Assembly (NCBI GenBank): GCA_033283325.1
Contig: JAWMQO010000006.1
Span: 1-64,000, forward strand
Direction: 5' to 3'
DNA length: 64,000 nucleotides
Origin: Mangrovimicrobium sp033283325
GTDB lineage: Bacteria; Pseudomonadota; Gammaproteobacteria; Pseudomonadales; Halieaceae
Shown: in pieces, positions 24,459 through 34,140 of the stretch
How the letters are laid out: every line of letters begins with the position of its first letter
Numbering within the stretch: position 1 is the stretch's first letter
The notes under the pieces: model-generated
What the model saw: only the letters and a program-made list of their open reading frames with translations
The model's database searches: none
Told to the model about the DNA's origin: nothing
Program-made: the position numbers and the translations under genes

Positions 24459-26597
24459 ATGAAAGCTACCTTGAATAAACAGCGGGGCCGTGTCGATTCG
24501 GTACTGATGCTGTCTGGCGTAGGCCTCGCGGTCGCCGTCGCGGCATTCGGCGTGAACATGTGGCAGATGTCCGCCGGCAGCAGCCACGATGAACTCTACC
24601 GCAGCACCGCTGCGGACATGCGGGTCATCGCCCAGGACATCAACCTCGAATCGCGCGAGGCCTTCTCGGGCAGCGCAACCGCCTTCACCGAACTGGCGAA
24701 GTCGCGCAAGGAATTCCCTGCGGAACTGTCGGTACTGCGCGATGGCAACGAGGATGTCCCGGCACCGGGTGAATCCATGCTGCCTTACGTCAACAGCATC
24801 GAAAAGCAGTGGAACAGTGCCGCCGGTGAGGTTGACGCGATCCTCAACGCGCAACAGCGCATTCTCTTCGTGCGCGACGTATCCCAGAACCTGAACGCCA
24901 ACATCAAGACCATCCAGGCTTACTTCGCCGACATGGTCGATATCCTGGCAGGCGCCGAGGTTTCCAGCGAAACCCTGCTGGCGGCCCAGCAGCAGCTCTG
25001 GCTGATTGAGCGGATCGGTCGCAACATCGACCGCATCCTCGCCGGCGGCGAAGACGCGACTGCCGCGGCCGAGGAATTCAAGCAGGACGCACTGCTCTTC
25101 CAACGCAACATGGAAGGTATGCGCACCGGCGACCGCGCCCGCGGCATTGACCGCCTGCGTAGCGCCGCAGCCCTGGAAACCCTCGACCTCGCCGAAGGCC
25201 TCTACTCGCAGGTCAGCGGTTCGGTCAACGACATCTATGACGCCCACCAGGAAATCATTCGCGCCGCCCAGGCATCCGACGCGATTGCCGATATCGCGCC
25301 CAACCTGAGCGTGGCAACCGGCAGCGCCATGGTGCACGTCGACCAGTTGGCCGATAACCGCACCTTCTCCGGAACTTTCGGCACCATACTGGGTGTAATC
25401 TCCCTGCTCCTGCTGGCGGTCATCGGTTTCCGTTTCAACGGTTCCCGTGCCCAGGAGCGCCAGGCCCAGGCCCAGGCCCACGCCATGGAGAACGAGGTAC
25501 AGCAGAAGGTACGCGAGATCCAGCCGCTGGCCGAGGGTAACCTCTCCCGCGACCTCTCCGAGACCCAGGGCATCACCGCGCCGATTGCGATCGCGGTCAA
25601 CCAGTTGCTCGACTGGATGCGCTCGGTGGTCAAGTCGGTCAACAGCTCATCCGAACAGGTACGTGCGGCGGTAGAAGCATCCTCCGCAGCGGCTACCGAG
25701 GTAAAAGGCAGCCTTGAGGAAGTCGGTAGCATCGTGGCCGACACCGCTTCCACTTCTGTGGAACTGCGCGAGATCAACAGCAACATGTCCGAACTGGCGG
25801 AAACCACCGAGAAAGCCTCCAACGAGGCGGTATCGGCGGCACGCGAAGGTGACGTGGGCATTGAGACCCTGATGGTGTCGGTTGAAGAGATTCGCGAATC
25901 CCAGCAGACGGTTGCCAAGACCAGTAAGCGCCTGGGTGACGACATCGAGATCGTTGCCGACCTGCTGTTCCGTATCCGCGAGGTTGCGAACGCGATTTCA
26001 ACCCTCGCCATGAACACCCGGATCGAGGCGGCATCGCAAACCGGTGAAGGCGGACAGCGTTTCGCGGGTATTGCCGACGAGACCGGCAAGCTGGCCAACC
26101 AGACCAACGAAATTGTGCAGGAAGCGGACCGCGCGATTCGCTCGGTATCCAACCGGATGGCGGAATCCAACCGCAACATGGAAGGCGCCACCCAGTCGCT
26201 GGTGAAACTGTCCGGCATCGCCGCGGACGTACGCGAGCGCTTCGGCCACATTCTCTCCCTGAGCGAGAATGCGCGGAACTACATGGCGGACATGCGCGAC
26301 CAGATCCAACACTCCGGTAAATCCTCTGCACACGTAACCGAGTCTGTAAGCGACATCCTGAGCAAGACCCTGCAGACCCAGCGCGCCGCGGACCGGATGG
26401 AATCCGCTACCAACGACCTGCGCAGCCTGTTCGATCGCCTGCGCGAGGATACCCAGCGCTTCAAGCTGTCGGATGACGGCTCTGACAAGAAATCCGCTCC
26501 GCGCCCCGCCGTTGTGGCCCCGGTAGACGTCAAAGTCACCGAAGCTACCGGCAAGGGCAAGGAGTTCAACCAGGGCCTGACCCAGAAGGCGAGCTGA
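24459..26597 (+). CDS. pilJ: Methyl-accepting chemotaxis protein PilJ
   Basis: 712 aa. First membrane helix at about 17-33 (SVLMLSGVGLAVAVAAFGVN), a periplasmic region of about 260 residues with two PilJ-like halves (for example QQRILFVRDVSQNLNANIKT), a second helix near 309-325 (FGTILGVISLLLLAVIGF), HAMP-like region, then a long coiled-coil signalling domain with the hairpin tip around 515-560 (AMNTRIEAASQTGEGGQRFA). This tip deviates from the classical EVARL tip, as in PilJ. Senses surface contact or type IV pilus state in Pseudomonas. Confidence 0.9.
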   Translation: MKATLNKQRGRVDSVLMLSGVGLAVAVAAFGVNMWQMSAGSSHDELYRSTAADMRVIAQDINLESREAFSGSATAFTELAKSRKEFPAELSVLRDGNEDVPAPGESMLPYVNSIEKQWNSAAGEVDAILNAQQRILFVRDVSQNLNANIKTIQAYFADMVDILAGAEVSSETLLAAQQQLWLIERIGRNIDRILAGGEDATAAAEEFKQDALLFQRNMEGMRTGDRARGIDRLRSAAALETLDLAEGLYSQVSGSVNDIYDAHQEIIRAAQASDAIADIAPNLSVATGSAMVHVDQLADNRTFSGTFGTILGVISLLLLAVIGFRFNGSRAQERQAQAQAHAMENEVQQKVREIQPLAEGNLSRDLSETQGITAPIAIAVNQLLDWMRSVVKSVNSSSEQVRAAVEASSAAATEVKGSLEEVGSIVADTASTSVELREINSNMSELAETTEKASNEAVSAAREGDVGIETLMVSVEEIRESQQTVAKTSKRLGDDIEIVADLLFRIREVANAISTLAMNTRIEAASQTGEGGQRFAGIADETGKLANQTNEIVQEADRAIRSVSNRMAESNRNMEGATQSLVKLSGIAADVRERFGHILSLSENARNYMADMRDQIQHSGKSSAHVTESVSDILSKTLQTQRAADRMESATNDLRSLFDRLREDTQRFKLSDDGSDKKSAPRPAVVAPVDVKVTEATGKGKEFNQGLTQKAS

Positions 26598-26661
26598 AGC
26601 TCGCCCGCTGGGCGGATCGTGAATGCAGTCTGATCGAAGCTAACCTTACCGGATAAGAGCT

Positions 26662-29600
26662 ATGACACAATTTGTTGACTTCGTTGCCCTGGGCTGGGTG
26701 GAGCAGAACCTGCGAGGAGAGATGGAGGCCGCGCGTCGCAGCCTGCACCACTATCAGCGGGCTCCCGATGAGCACCAGCATCTGCAGGATGCCGGACGTT
26801 TCATCCACTGCGCCACTGGCGCCCTCCGGCTCTGTACCCTGGAGCCTGCAGCCATGCTCTCCGAGGAGGTCGAGAAGGTTCTCGAGCTGCTCCACGACGG
26901 CACGATCAGCGGTGACGCACGCAAGACGGCCATGACGGAACTGGTAGCGGCAATCGAGGCGCTGCCGGCCTACCTGGCCAACGTGCGCGCCCAGCGCCGG
27001 GTAACCCCGGCCAGTATCGCCAACGTGGTCAACGACCTGCGCATCGCGAGCAATCGCCCGATCCTGCCCGAATCCCTGTTTTTCGACCCGCCACTGGTAG
27101 CGGGTGCCGGCGTCAGCAACGTGCTCGTCGCCAGCGATGACGTGCTGCGCAGCTTCGCGGAACAGGCACTGCAGGTCTGGGAAGACCACGCCCGCCCCGC
27201 GCTCAAGGGCAGCCGCGGCGGCCTGCAACAGATGCAGGGCCTCGGCGAGAGATCAGCCCAGGCCCTGATGGGAACCGCGATGGAGCCCTGCTCCCGCGCC
27301 TTTGGCCTGCTCAACTTCGCGATTGCCGAGCACGGCCTGCAGATCGACGAGGCGATCAACGCGGTTTACGGCTTCTTCGCCGACTTCTACAGCCAACTGG
27401 CGGCTGGCGGTTTTGCCGCCATACAGTCCATCGATCCGGAGGCCCATCTCAAGCACATGCTGTACTACATCGGCCGGGATGAGCAGCGTCCGCCCGAGGC
27501 ACAGGCCCTGCTGGACACTTTCGGCATCGACAACGTGGACAATTACGTGCAGGTCTCCGAGGGCCGGATGATCCAGGAGGACGACCTGCTGGACGCACTG
27601 GACCAGACCCTGGACCAGCTCAAGTCGATCATGAGTTTCCTGTCCTCACCGCAGGAAAAAATTTGCGCCTCCAACACCACGCTGGTGGAGAGCATCGTAC
27701 CCAACCTGCTGCAGGTGGGCATGCAGTTGCACGTGGTCGGCCTCGGTGAGCTGGCCTCCAACGTCAACCTGCAGTACAAGACCCTTTCGGTTTTCGCCCA
27801 GCGCGAAAAACCCACGCCGCCGGCGGAACTCGTGGATTTCGGCGGCGCCCTGAGCGCGATTCGCGAAGAGATCGAGTTCAAGCTCAAGCACGGCCTCTCC
27901 GCTGTAGGCAACGCGGCCACGCTGGACCTCGAGAGCGCCATCGTGCAGCAGGTGAGCAACTGCCTCGCGGACATGAAAAACGGCCTCAACTGCGAGTTTG
28001 CGCGCCAGGGACTCGAGGAGTTCATCGTCGCTGGAAGCCAGGCGGTGCAATCCAGCCCGGCCGGCCTGCGGCCGATCTACCGCGCGGCGCGCCTGGTAGC
28101 GGATTCCGGCCTGATGGAATCCATCAACCAGTGGGAGTATATCGGTTACCCCAACGGTGACACCGCAGTGGCCGTCGCCCGCGGCCTGCTGAACAAACTG
28201 ACTGATACAGACTATATCGCCCTGGCGGCCAATCACCTGGAGCAGGTGATCTCCGTCCTCGGCATGATGGGAGAAAAGCAGCGCGAGCGCGATGTCCTGC
28301 GCAAGTGCTCCGGCTTCATCAACGGCTCGATCGCCCTTGGCGGCCTGCTGCGCGACGAATCCATGCAGTGCTTCACCCAGGTTATCGCCGCGCTGGAGCA
28401 CTACCTCGAGTGTCGCAGCGAGGACCCCTGGAGCAATCCCGAACATCACCTGCAGCGCGCCGAAGAGCGCGCCTCGAAGCTCTCCGCCCTGCTTTCGCAG
28501 CGCAAGAACCGCGCCCAGCCCACCGCCAACGTGGTGGAGTTCGGCGAAAAGCCGGCGGAAAAGCGTGCGGAACAGGAGCAGTATGTCGAACTGGTCGAGA
28601 CGCCGGAAGCCGGGTTTGCGGCGGATTCCGTTGAAACCGAAGGATTCACCTTCACCGAAGAGGGACTGCTGGGGGATGACCAGGCCGCCAGCGCAGATTC
28701 GGGCGTGGAAATAGTTGACGAAGGCAATTCGAGCGAAGCGGCTCCCGCAGTCATCGCCGGGGGCGAACTTCCCTGGCGCGACGCTCTCGCCGCCTGGACG
28801 CAGAGCGATGTGACCCGCCCCGCAGAACCCATTCCCGATGGACCGGAACACGAAATCGACCGGGAACTGCTGGAGTGCTTCGTCGAGGAATTCGGCGAGT
28901 ACCTCGAGCGCCTTGGCCAGTCCGCCGGGCAGCTCCTGGCAAACCCCGTTAACGCCGAGGCCATCAAGGATATCCGTGTGGTTTTCCACACTCTCAAGGG
29001 CAGCGCGCGGACTATCGACCTCGCCGCCTTCGGCGATTTCATGTACGACCTGGAGCGTATTTTCAACGCCCTGCGTGACGGCCTGCTGCAGGGCAGCCCG
29101 GAACTTGCGGAACTGGTAGCCGCGGTCAGCGCCCGCCTGCCCTACTTCGCCGGCCTGATCGGCAGCAACGTGCCCCTGCAGGCGGTGGACTTCGAGATTC
29201 CCAGCGTTATCGCCCGGGCCATCGAAGACAAGCAATTCAGTGAGGATCTGACTGTCACGGTGAACGCGGCCCCTGCGGAAGCGCCCCCTGTCGAGACCCC
29301 CGAGGCAGGTGCCGGGGAGCTTGCGGCAGAAGAAAGCATGGCCGGGGCGGATGCCCCCTGCGAAGAACCCGCTACCGACGACATGTTGCTGGAGGAGGAG
29401 TCTCCCCTGGAAGCAGTCGCAGCCGAGACGCCGGAAGAAGCCCCGGTGGAGGAAGTCATCACCTACGCTGCTGCCCTTTGGACCAGCGCCGATGCAGATA
29501 CCCTGCTCAAGTCGGCCCGGGCAGCCCTGGCCGAATACACGCCGGCGCCCGAACGCGAGGAGCGGGAACAGGCCGAAGACCTGCTGGCTGCCGTATTGCC

Positions 29601-32232
29601 TGCAATCACCGAGTTGCGGGACAAGCAGCTGGTGGAAGTCAGCTGCGAAAACGCCACCCTGTTCCTCGACCTGATTGGCATGCAGCACCTCGCCAGCGGT
29701 GCGATCTACGGCCTGCAGGAAAACCCCGACGGCGAGGACATCAACGTCCGCCTATCCGAGAACAGCGTGGCGGCGCTCGAAGCCTACCTGTCAACGCTGC
29801 GCGATAACTCCGCACTGGAACACCTGCACAACTGCGCGGTTCGGGTATTGCAGGAAACGCTGGGACTGCAGGCCATCGAACTGCCTGAGGCCGTGGCCCA
29901 GGAAAGTGCCAGCAACGCGCTGCCGGACAACGTGGTCTCCCTGCGCGACAAGGCACACAGCGGAAGCCAGGAATTCGTGGTCGAGGAAATCGACGACGAA
30001 CTGCTGGATCTCTTTATCGATACCCTCGCCGAGTACACCGAATCGACCGACGCGGCCATGGTCTCACTGGCCATGGGTGAACAGGGCGCCCTGCGCGACC
30101 TGAAAAATACCCTGCACACGGTCAAGGGTGCGGCCAACTCCATCGGCCTGCGCCAGTTCGGCGCCCTGGTTCACGATTTCGAGAGCCGCATTGCCGATCT
30201 CGAATTCGCCGACAAGAAAGACGAGCAGACCGTCCAGCACACCATCGACGCGCTAGTGGCCGAATTCAACGAGGCCGCCCATTTCGTTACCCGCAACCGG
30301 GCTGACTACGACGAAACCGCAATGGCCGAGGAAGCCGCCGCGGAAGCCGGTGCCGAGGACGGTGAGACCAGCACCGGGACGGATGCCGAAGCGGAACAGC
30401 GCCTGTCCACCCTGCGTGTCGAGACGATCAAGGTTGACCACCTGCTCGACATGGGCCTGGAAATCAGCATGAGCAACGTGCGCTGTCGCCAGTCCCTGGA
30501 CCGCGCCTCCCAGGACCGCAGCGAGATCAACGCCCTCGCCCGCCGTGTCCAGGCGCTGGTCGATCAGCTTTCCCTGCAACTGGATACCGAGATCCAGGCG
30601 AAAACCGAGATCATGTCGGAGCAGCAGCATTTCGACCCGCTGGAGATGGACCGCATCACCGAGAAACAGGCACTGGCGGCGATTCTCCGCGAGGCCGCCT
30701 TCGACCTGCAGGAAGAGTCCCGCGAGATGGGCCTGCACCTGGACACCGCCATCCGCGAGGTCCAGAGCGCCAGCCGCCTCCTGCAATCGAGCCAGAGCGA
30801 CCTGCGCCAGATGCGCCTGGTCAGCTTCTCCAAGCTTGGCCCCGGCTTCCGTCGCCTGGTCCACCAGATCAGCCGCCAGCTCGGCAAGCAGGTGGAGTTC
30901 GACTTCACCTGCGGCGAGGGCGGACTGGACGTGAGTGTCTTCGAACAGCTGCGCACCGCGCTCGAACACATGCTGCGCAACGCCATCGACCACGGCATTT
31001 CCAGCCCGGAAGAACGCAAGGCCCAGGGCAAGCGCGAGACCGGCAAGGTCCAGCTGTCGATCGCACGCCGCGGCTCCGAGTTCATCATCCGCCTGCTGGA
31101 CGATGGCAACGGTATCGACCCGGACAAACTCCGCAGCAAGGCGCAGGAACTGGGCCTGGTCAACAAGCAGATCGATATCAGCGACGACGAGGCCCTGCGC
31201 CTGATCTTCCACGCCGGTCTCTCCACTGCCCAGGAAGTAACCGAGGTTTCCGGCCGTGGGGTGGGCATGGACGTCGTCTACCAGTCCATCACCCAGTCCG
31301 GTGGTACCGTCGACGTGCAGTCCAAGCGCGGTTTCTACACCCAGTTCGAGATCCGGGTTCCCGCCAGCATCATGGTCAACGAGGCCCTGCTGGCCACGGT
31401 CGCCGAAGAGCAGATCGCCATCCCGCTGACCTCGCTCAAGGGCTCCGAGTTCTACCGCCGCGACAGGGTACTGGCCCTGCTGGATGACGCCGATGCGCGC
31501 CTGCAGTTCCGCGACCAGGATTACGAGGTGCGCTATCTCGGCACCATCCGCGGCACAGTCGCGGCGCCGACAGCGGAAACCCTGCCCGACTTCGTACCCG
31601 CGCTGTTCGCCCAGCTCGGCCGCCGCCGGGTCGCCTTCCTCGCGGATGGCCTGGACACCGCGGAAGACCTGGTGATCCGCAGCCTCGGCGCGCAGTTTAC
31701 CGGGGTGCCCGGGGTCGCCGGCGGCGCGGTGAAGTCCGACGGCCAGCCGGTACTGGCGCTGGACCTCAACGAATTCATCGCCCAGGTGGACCACGCCGAC
31801 AAGCTGGCCGCCGGCAGCGAGATGAAGCAGGACGAGACCCTGCTGGTACTCTGCGTCGACGACTCGGTGATGATGCGCCGCACCTACGAGAAACGCCTCG
31901 GCAGCCTCGGCTACAACGTGGTCACCGCGGTGGACGGCGAGGACGCGCTGGACTACCTGTCACAGGCCCCGCGCGCACCGGACTTCATCTTCTCCGATCT
32001 CGAGATGCCGAACATGAACGGCTTCGACTTCATCGCCAACCTGCGTCGGGTACCCGAGTTCGCACACATTCCAACCGTAGTGGTTTCCTCCCGCGACGCC
32101 GACAAGCACCGCTCGGAAGCCGAACGGGTCGGCGCCACCTCCTTCATGGCGAAGGGCTCCAACAGCGCCGAGGGCATGAAGGCCATGATCGATCGCTACC
32201 TGACCCAGGCGCCCGAAGCGCTGGTGAGCTGA
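26662..32232 (+). CDS. chpA: Hybrid chemosensory histidine kinase ChpA
   Basis: 1856 aa, shorter than Pseudomonas aeruginosa ChpA (about 2470 aa). An N-terminal degenerate Hpt-like region (FIHCATGALRL near 50) is followed by two clear Hpt domains: H776 in FHTLKGSAR and H1152 in LHTVKGAAN, separated by acidic linkers. Then dimerisation, HATPase (N box around N1440, G1 DDGNG at 1480-1484, G2 GRGVGMD from 1531), a CheW-like domain (about 1555-1700) and a C-terminal REC with D1733/D1734 and phosphoacceptor D1779. Autokinase of the type IV pilus chemosensory system; fewer Hpt domains than in the P. aeruginosa protein. Confidence 0.95.
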   Translation: MTQFVDFVALGWVEQNLRGEMEAARRSLHHYQRAPDEHQHLQDAGRFIHCATGALRLCTLEPAAMLSEEVEKVLELLHDGTISGDARKTAMTELVAAIEALPAYLANVRAQRRVTPASIANVVNDLRIASNRPILPESLFFDPPLVAGAGVSNVLVASDDVLRSFAEQALQVWEDHARPALKGSRGGLQQMQGLGERSAQALMGTAMEPCSRAFGLLNFAIAEHGLQIDEAINAVYGFFADFYSQLAAGGFAAIQSIDPEAHLKHMLYYIGRDEQRPPEAQALLDTFGIDNVDNYVQVSEGRMIQEDDLLDALDQTLDQLKSIMSFLSSPQEKICASNTTLVESIVPNLLQVGMQLHVVGLGELASNVNLQYKTLSVFAQREKPTPPAELVDFGGALSAIREEIEFKLKHGLSAVGNAATLDLESAIVQQVSNCLADMKNGLNCEFARQGLEEFIVAGSQAVQSSPAGLRPIYRAARLVADSGLMESINQWEYIGYPNGDTAVAVARGLLNKLTDTDYIALAANHLEQVISVLGMMGEKQRERDVLRKCSGFINGSIALGGLLRDESMQCFTQVIAALEHYLECRSEDPWSNPEHHLQRAEERASKLSALLSQRKNRAQPTANVVEFGEKPAEKRAEQEQYVELVETPEAGFAADSVETEGFTFTEEGLLGDDQAASADSGVEIVDEGNSSEAAPAVIAGGELPWRDALAAWTQSDVTRPAEPIPDGPEHEIDRELLECFVEEFGEYLERLGQSAGQLLANPVNAEAIKDIRVVFHTLKGSARTIDLAAFGDFMYDLERIFNALRDGLLQGSPELAELVAAVSARLPYFAGLIGSNVPLQAVDFEIPSVIARAIEDKQFSEDLTVTVNAAPAEAPPVETPEAGAGELAAEESMAGADAPCEEPATDDMLLEEESPLEAVAAETPEEAPVEEVITYAAALWTSADADTLLKSARAALAEYTPAPEREEREQAEDLLAAVLPAITELRDKQLVEVSCENATLFLDLIGMQHLASGAIYGLQENPDGEDINVRLSENSVAALEAYLSTLRDNSALEHLHNCAVRVLQETLGLQAIELPEAVAQESASNALPDNVVSLRDKAHSGSQEFVVEEIDDELLDLFIDTLAEYTESTDAAMVSLAMGEQGALRDLKNTLHTVKGAANSIGLRQFGALVHDFESRIADLEFADKKDEQTVQHTIDALVAEFNEAAHFVTRNRADYDETAMAEEAAAEAGAEDGETSTGTDAEAEQRLSTLRVETIKVDHLLDMGLEISMSNVRCRQSLDRASQDRSEINALARRVQALVDQLSLQLDTEIQAKTEIMSEQQHFDPLEMDRITEKQALAAILREAAFDLQEESREMGLHLDTAIREVQSASRLLQSSQSDLRQMRLVSFSKLGPGFRRLVHQISRQLGKQVEFDFTCGEGGLDVSVFEQLRTALEHMLRNAIDHGISSPEERKAQGKRETGKVQLSIARRGSEFIIRLLDDGNGIDPDKLRSKAQELGLVNKQIDISDDEALRLIFHAGLSTAQEVTEVSGRGVGMDVVYQSITQSGGTVDVQSKRGFYTQFEIRVPASIMVNEALLATVAEEQIAIPLTSLKGSEFYRRDRVLALLDDADARLQFRDQDYEVRYLGTIRGTVAAPTAETLPDFVPALFAQLGRRRVAFLADGLDTAEDLVIRSLGAQFTGVPGVAGGAVKSDGQPVLALDLNEFIAQVDHADKLAAGSEMKQDETLLVLCVDDSVMMRRTYEKRLGSLGYNVVTAVDGEDALDYLSQAPRAPDFIFSDLEMPNMNGFDFIANLRRVPEFAHIPTVVVSSRDADKHRSEAERVGATSFMAKGSNSAEGMKAMIDRYLTQAPEALVS

Positions 32233-32242
32233 GGACACACCC

Positions 32243-32677
32243 ATGACACATAACGAAAACGCAGTAACCGCCCTGGATATCGCCACCCTGCCACTGGCCG
32301 ACGGCCGGCAGGTGGCAGTCCCCCTGCTGGCGCTGGCGGAAGTTCAGCAGTACGTGCCGGCGGAGGAGGGCGAAGAGGGCCTGGGCAGCGTCCACTGGCG
32401 CGGACAGGAACTGAAGGTGCAATCGCTGGAGGAGTTCTGCGGGCTGCCGGCCCAGGCAGCGGATGCAGTGCGCACTGTGGGCATTTTCCGGGCCCGCCAC
32501 GGGTCGAAGGAGCCCTTTCGCGCGCTGGCTTTCTGCGGCCTGGCGGCACATCGCCGGATCGTCGCTACAGAGATGGTGCCCGCGGAGAAACCGCAGGAGG
32601 GTATATTCAGTGCCGCAGCCATGCTCGGCGAGGAAACCTACCTGATTCCCGACCTGCCCCGGCTGCTTTACAACTGA
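32243..32677 (+). CDS. chpC: CheW-like adaptor ChpC
   Basis: 144 aa, a short CheW-fold protein 10 nt after chpA. PLLALAEVQQYVPAEEGEEG and VHWRGQELKVQSLEEFCG correspond to the first CheW strands. In Pseudomonas, ChpC closes the cluster and couples additional receptors to ChpA. Similarity is moderate, so the name rests partly on position. The pilK methyltransferase and chpB methylesterase genes are absent from the cluster. Confidence 0.75.
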   Translation: MTHNENAVTALDIATLPLADGRQVAVPLLALAEVQQYVPAEEGEEGLGSVHWRGQELKVQSLEEFCGLPAQAADAVRTVGIFRARHGSKEPFRALAFCGLAAHRRIVATEMVPAEKPQEGIFSAAAMLGEETYLIPDLPRLLYN

Positions 32678-32708
32678 TTGCGACGGTGCAAAGCGGCCTG
32701 AGCGGGGC

Positions 32709-33092
32709 TCAGTCTTCCTGCTCGCCGAGCTGCTTGATATAGGCGAAGCGATTGGGGTACAGCTTGCGCACCCACTCAACCACCTTGGGCAGGTCAAGTA
32801 CCCCGGTTTCCATCACGAAGTAGCGGCGCGCGCCGCGGTCGTGGTTGAACACCACGCCGTCGTGGTCGCGCAAGCGGGTCTTGACGTAGTGCAGCGTGCG
32901 TTCACTGCAGTCCGTGGCTTCGCAGAGGATATCCGGGTCGTCCGAGTTGGCCATGTGCAGGGCAACCAGCACCAGATATTTGCGATGGGGGCTCTTCGGC
33001 GGGATCGGTTCCAAGTCAGCGATTTCGTGCCGCAGGCCTTCCGACAGCTCTCCCGCGAGACGGCCCTCACTCTCCCTAAGCATCTTACTCAT
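32709..33092 (-). CDS. Conserved hypothetical protein with HTH-like segment
   Basis: 127 aa, not recognised. A helical segment ILCEATDCSERTLHYVKTRL looks like a helix-turn-helix, followed by a possible wing (GVVFNHDRGARRYFVM) and a C-terminal helix ending in YPNRFAYIKQL. It could be a winged-helix DNA-binding protein. It is convergent with chpC (about 30 nt away) and not part of that operon. Confidence 0.6.
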   Translation of the reverse strand: MSKMLRESEGRLAGELSEGLRHEIADLEPIPPKSPHRKYLVLVALHMANSDDPDILCEATDCSERTLHYVKTRLRDHDGVVFNHDRGARRYFVMETGVLDLPKVVEWVRKLYPNRFAYIKQLGEQED

Positions 33093-33273
33093 GTGACCTT
33101 ACCTGGCATTGAGAGGCGGCGGCCAGCGGCCACGGCTCTCCACATTCCCTATTGTTGGCATGACGTACTGTCAGCGGATTGACAGCAATCTCAAAATTAC
33201 CCGCCTGAAACCTCAGGTCAAGCTCTTGAGCCAAACTTCCGCAAGATATCTGCAGTTTTAACCCACTTGGGGC

Positions 33274-33870
33274 CTAATCCTCGCCGCTGAGCTGGTGCAG
33301 GACACCCTGTAGCGCCCCCATCAGGCCTTCAGCCGTATCTTCACCCAGCATTTCGTACTTGAGATGCTCACCCATCGGCAGGAGCTGGGCGAGGGTCCAG
33401 CCCACCTGCCAGGGATCCTCGTAATCCACTGCCAGCTCCATGCGCTCCACGTGGGGATGGGTCTGCAGGCTCTGCAACAGCTCGACCAGTGAATGCCATT
33501 CGGGCCGCATTGGCGCGGCTGGCGGAGCCGGTCGCAGGCTGATATCCCCCAGCAGTAAACCGTCCGCCTGAACCTGGGTCGCGGAGAGATCGAAGCGCTC
33601 CCCCCCCTCGATGGTGATGCCGAGCAGGCCATCGGGCAACTGGTCCCAGTCGACGATTCGCGCCAGCGTACCCCAGTCCCCCAGTTCCGGCGCCGCCCGG
33701 CCGCGTTCGGCGACTTCCGAGCCGCGGCGAATCCACACCACGCCGAAGGGTTCGCCCTCGCGCATGCAGTTGCGCACCAGGCTCAGGTAGCGCTGCTCGA
33801 AAATCCGCAGCGGGGTGCGCCCACCGGGCATCAATACGGCGCCCAGTGGAAACAGCGGAACCCGGCTCAT
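33274..33870 (-). CDS. Lon N-terminal (substrate-binding) domain protein
   Basis: 198 aa consisting of a PUA-like LON N-terminal domain without ATPase or protease parts. VPLFPLGAVLMPGGRTPLRI and FEQRYLSLVRNCMREGEPFG are the hallmark strands. Such stand-alone proteins are widespread in gammaproteobacteria; their role is unclear, perhaps substrate or ligand binding. The start overlaps the stop of the YkgJ-like gene (ATGA), placing it at the end of the mpl-MMPL-ykgJ chain. Confidence 0.85.
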   Translation of the reverse strand: MSRVPLFPLGAVLMPGGRTPLRIFEQRYLSLVRNCMREGEPFGVVWIRRGSEVAERGRAAPELGDWGTLARIVDWDQLPDGLLGITIEGGERFDLSATQVQADGLLLGDISLRPAPPAAPMRPEWHSLVELLQSLQTHPHVERMELAVDYEDPWQVGWTLAQLLPMGEHLKYEMLGEDTAEGLMGALQGVLHQLSGED

Positions 33871-34139
33871 CGCGCACCCTCCATGGTCGGTCGGCTGGCC
33901 AGTTCAAGCTCACCGATCAGGCGCAGGGCCTCGGCGCGATCGCTGCCACAGACATCGGGCTCAGGCTGGAAGTCGGCGCAGGCGCGGGGTCGACGGGGGT
34001 CGCCAAACAGGCGGCAACGCATGGCTTCATCGAGGTGCAGGCAGCGCTGGCCGCTGGCTTTTCCTTCGGGCATGCCGAAGAAGGGCCGGTGAATGGCGGG
34101 CGCGATACAACAGGCGCCACAGGCGCTGCGGCACTCCAT
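33867..34139 (-). CDS. YkgJ-type cysteine-cluster protein
   Basis: 90 aa. MECRSACGACCIAP and later RCLHLD, RCRLFG, RACADFQP give the CxxxCxxCC pattern of the CxxCxxCC (PF03692-like) family, which binds zinc or an Fe-S cluster. The function of such proteins is not settled. One nucleotide separates it from the MMPL gene, and the stop overlaps the Lon-domain start. Confidence 0.82.
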   Translation of the reverse strand: MECRSACGACCIAPAIHRPFFGMPEGKASGQRCLHLDEAMRCRLFGDPRRPRACADFQPEPDVCGSDRAEALRLIGELELASRPTMEGAR

Positions 34140-34140
34140 C

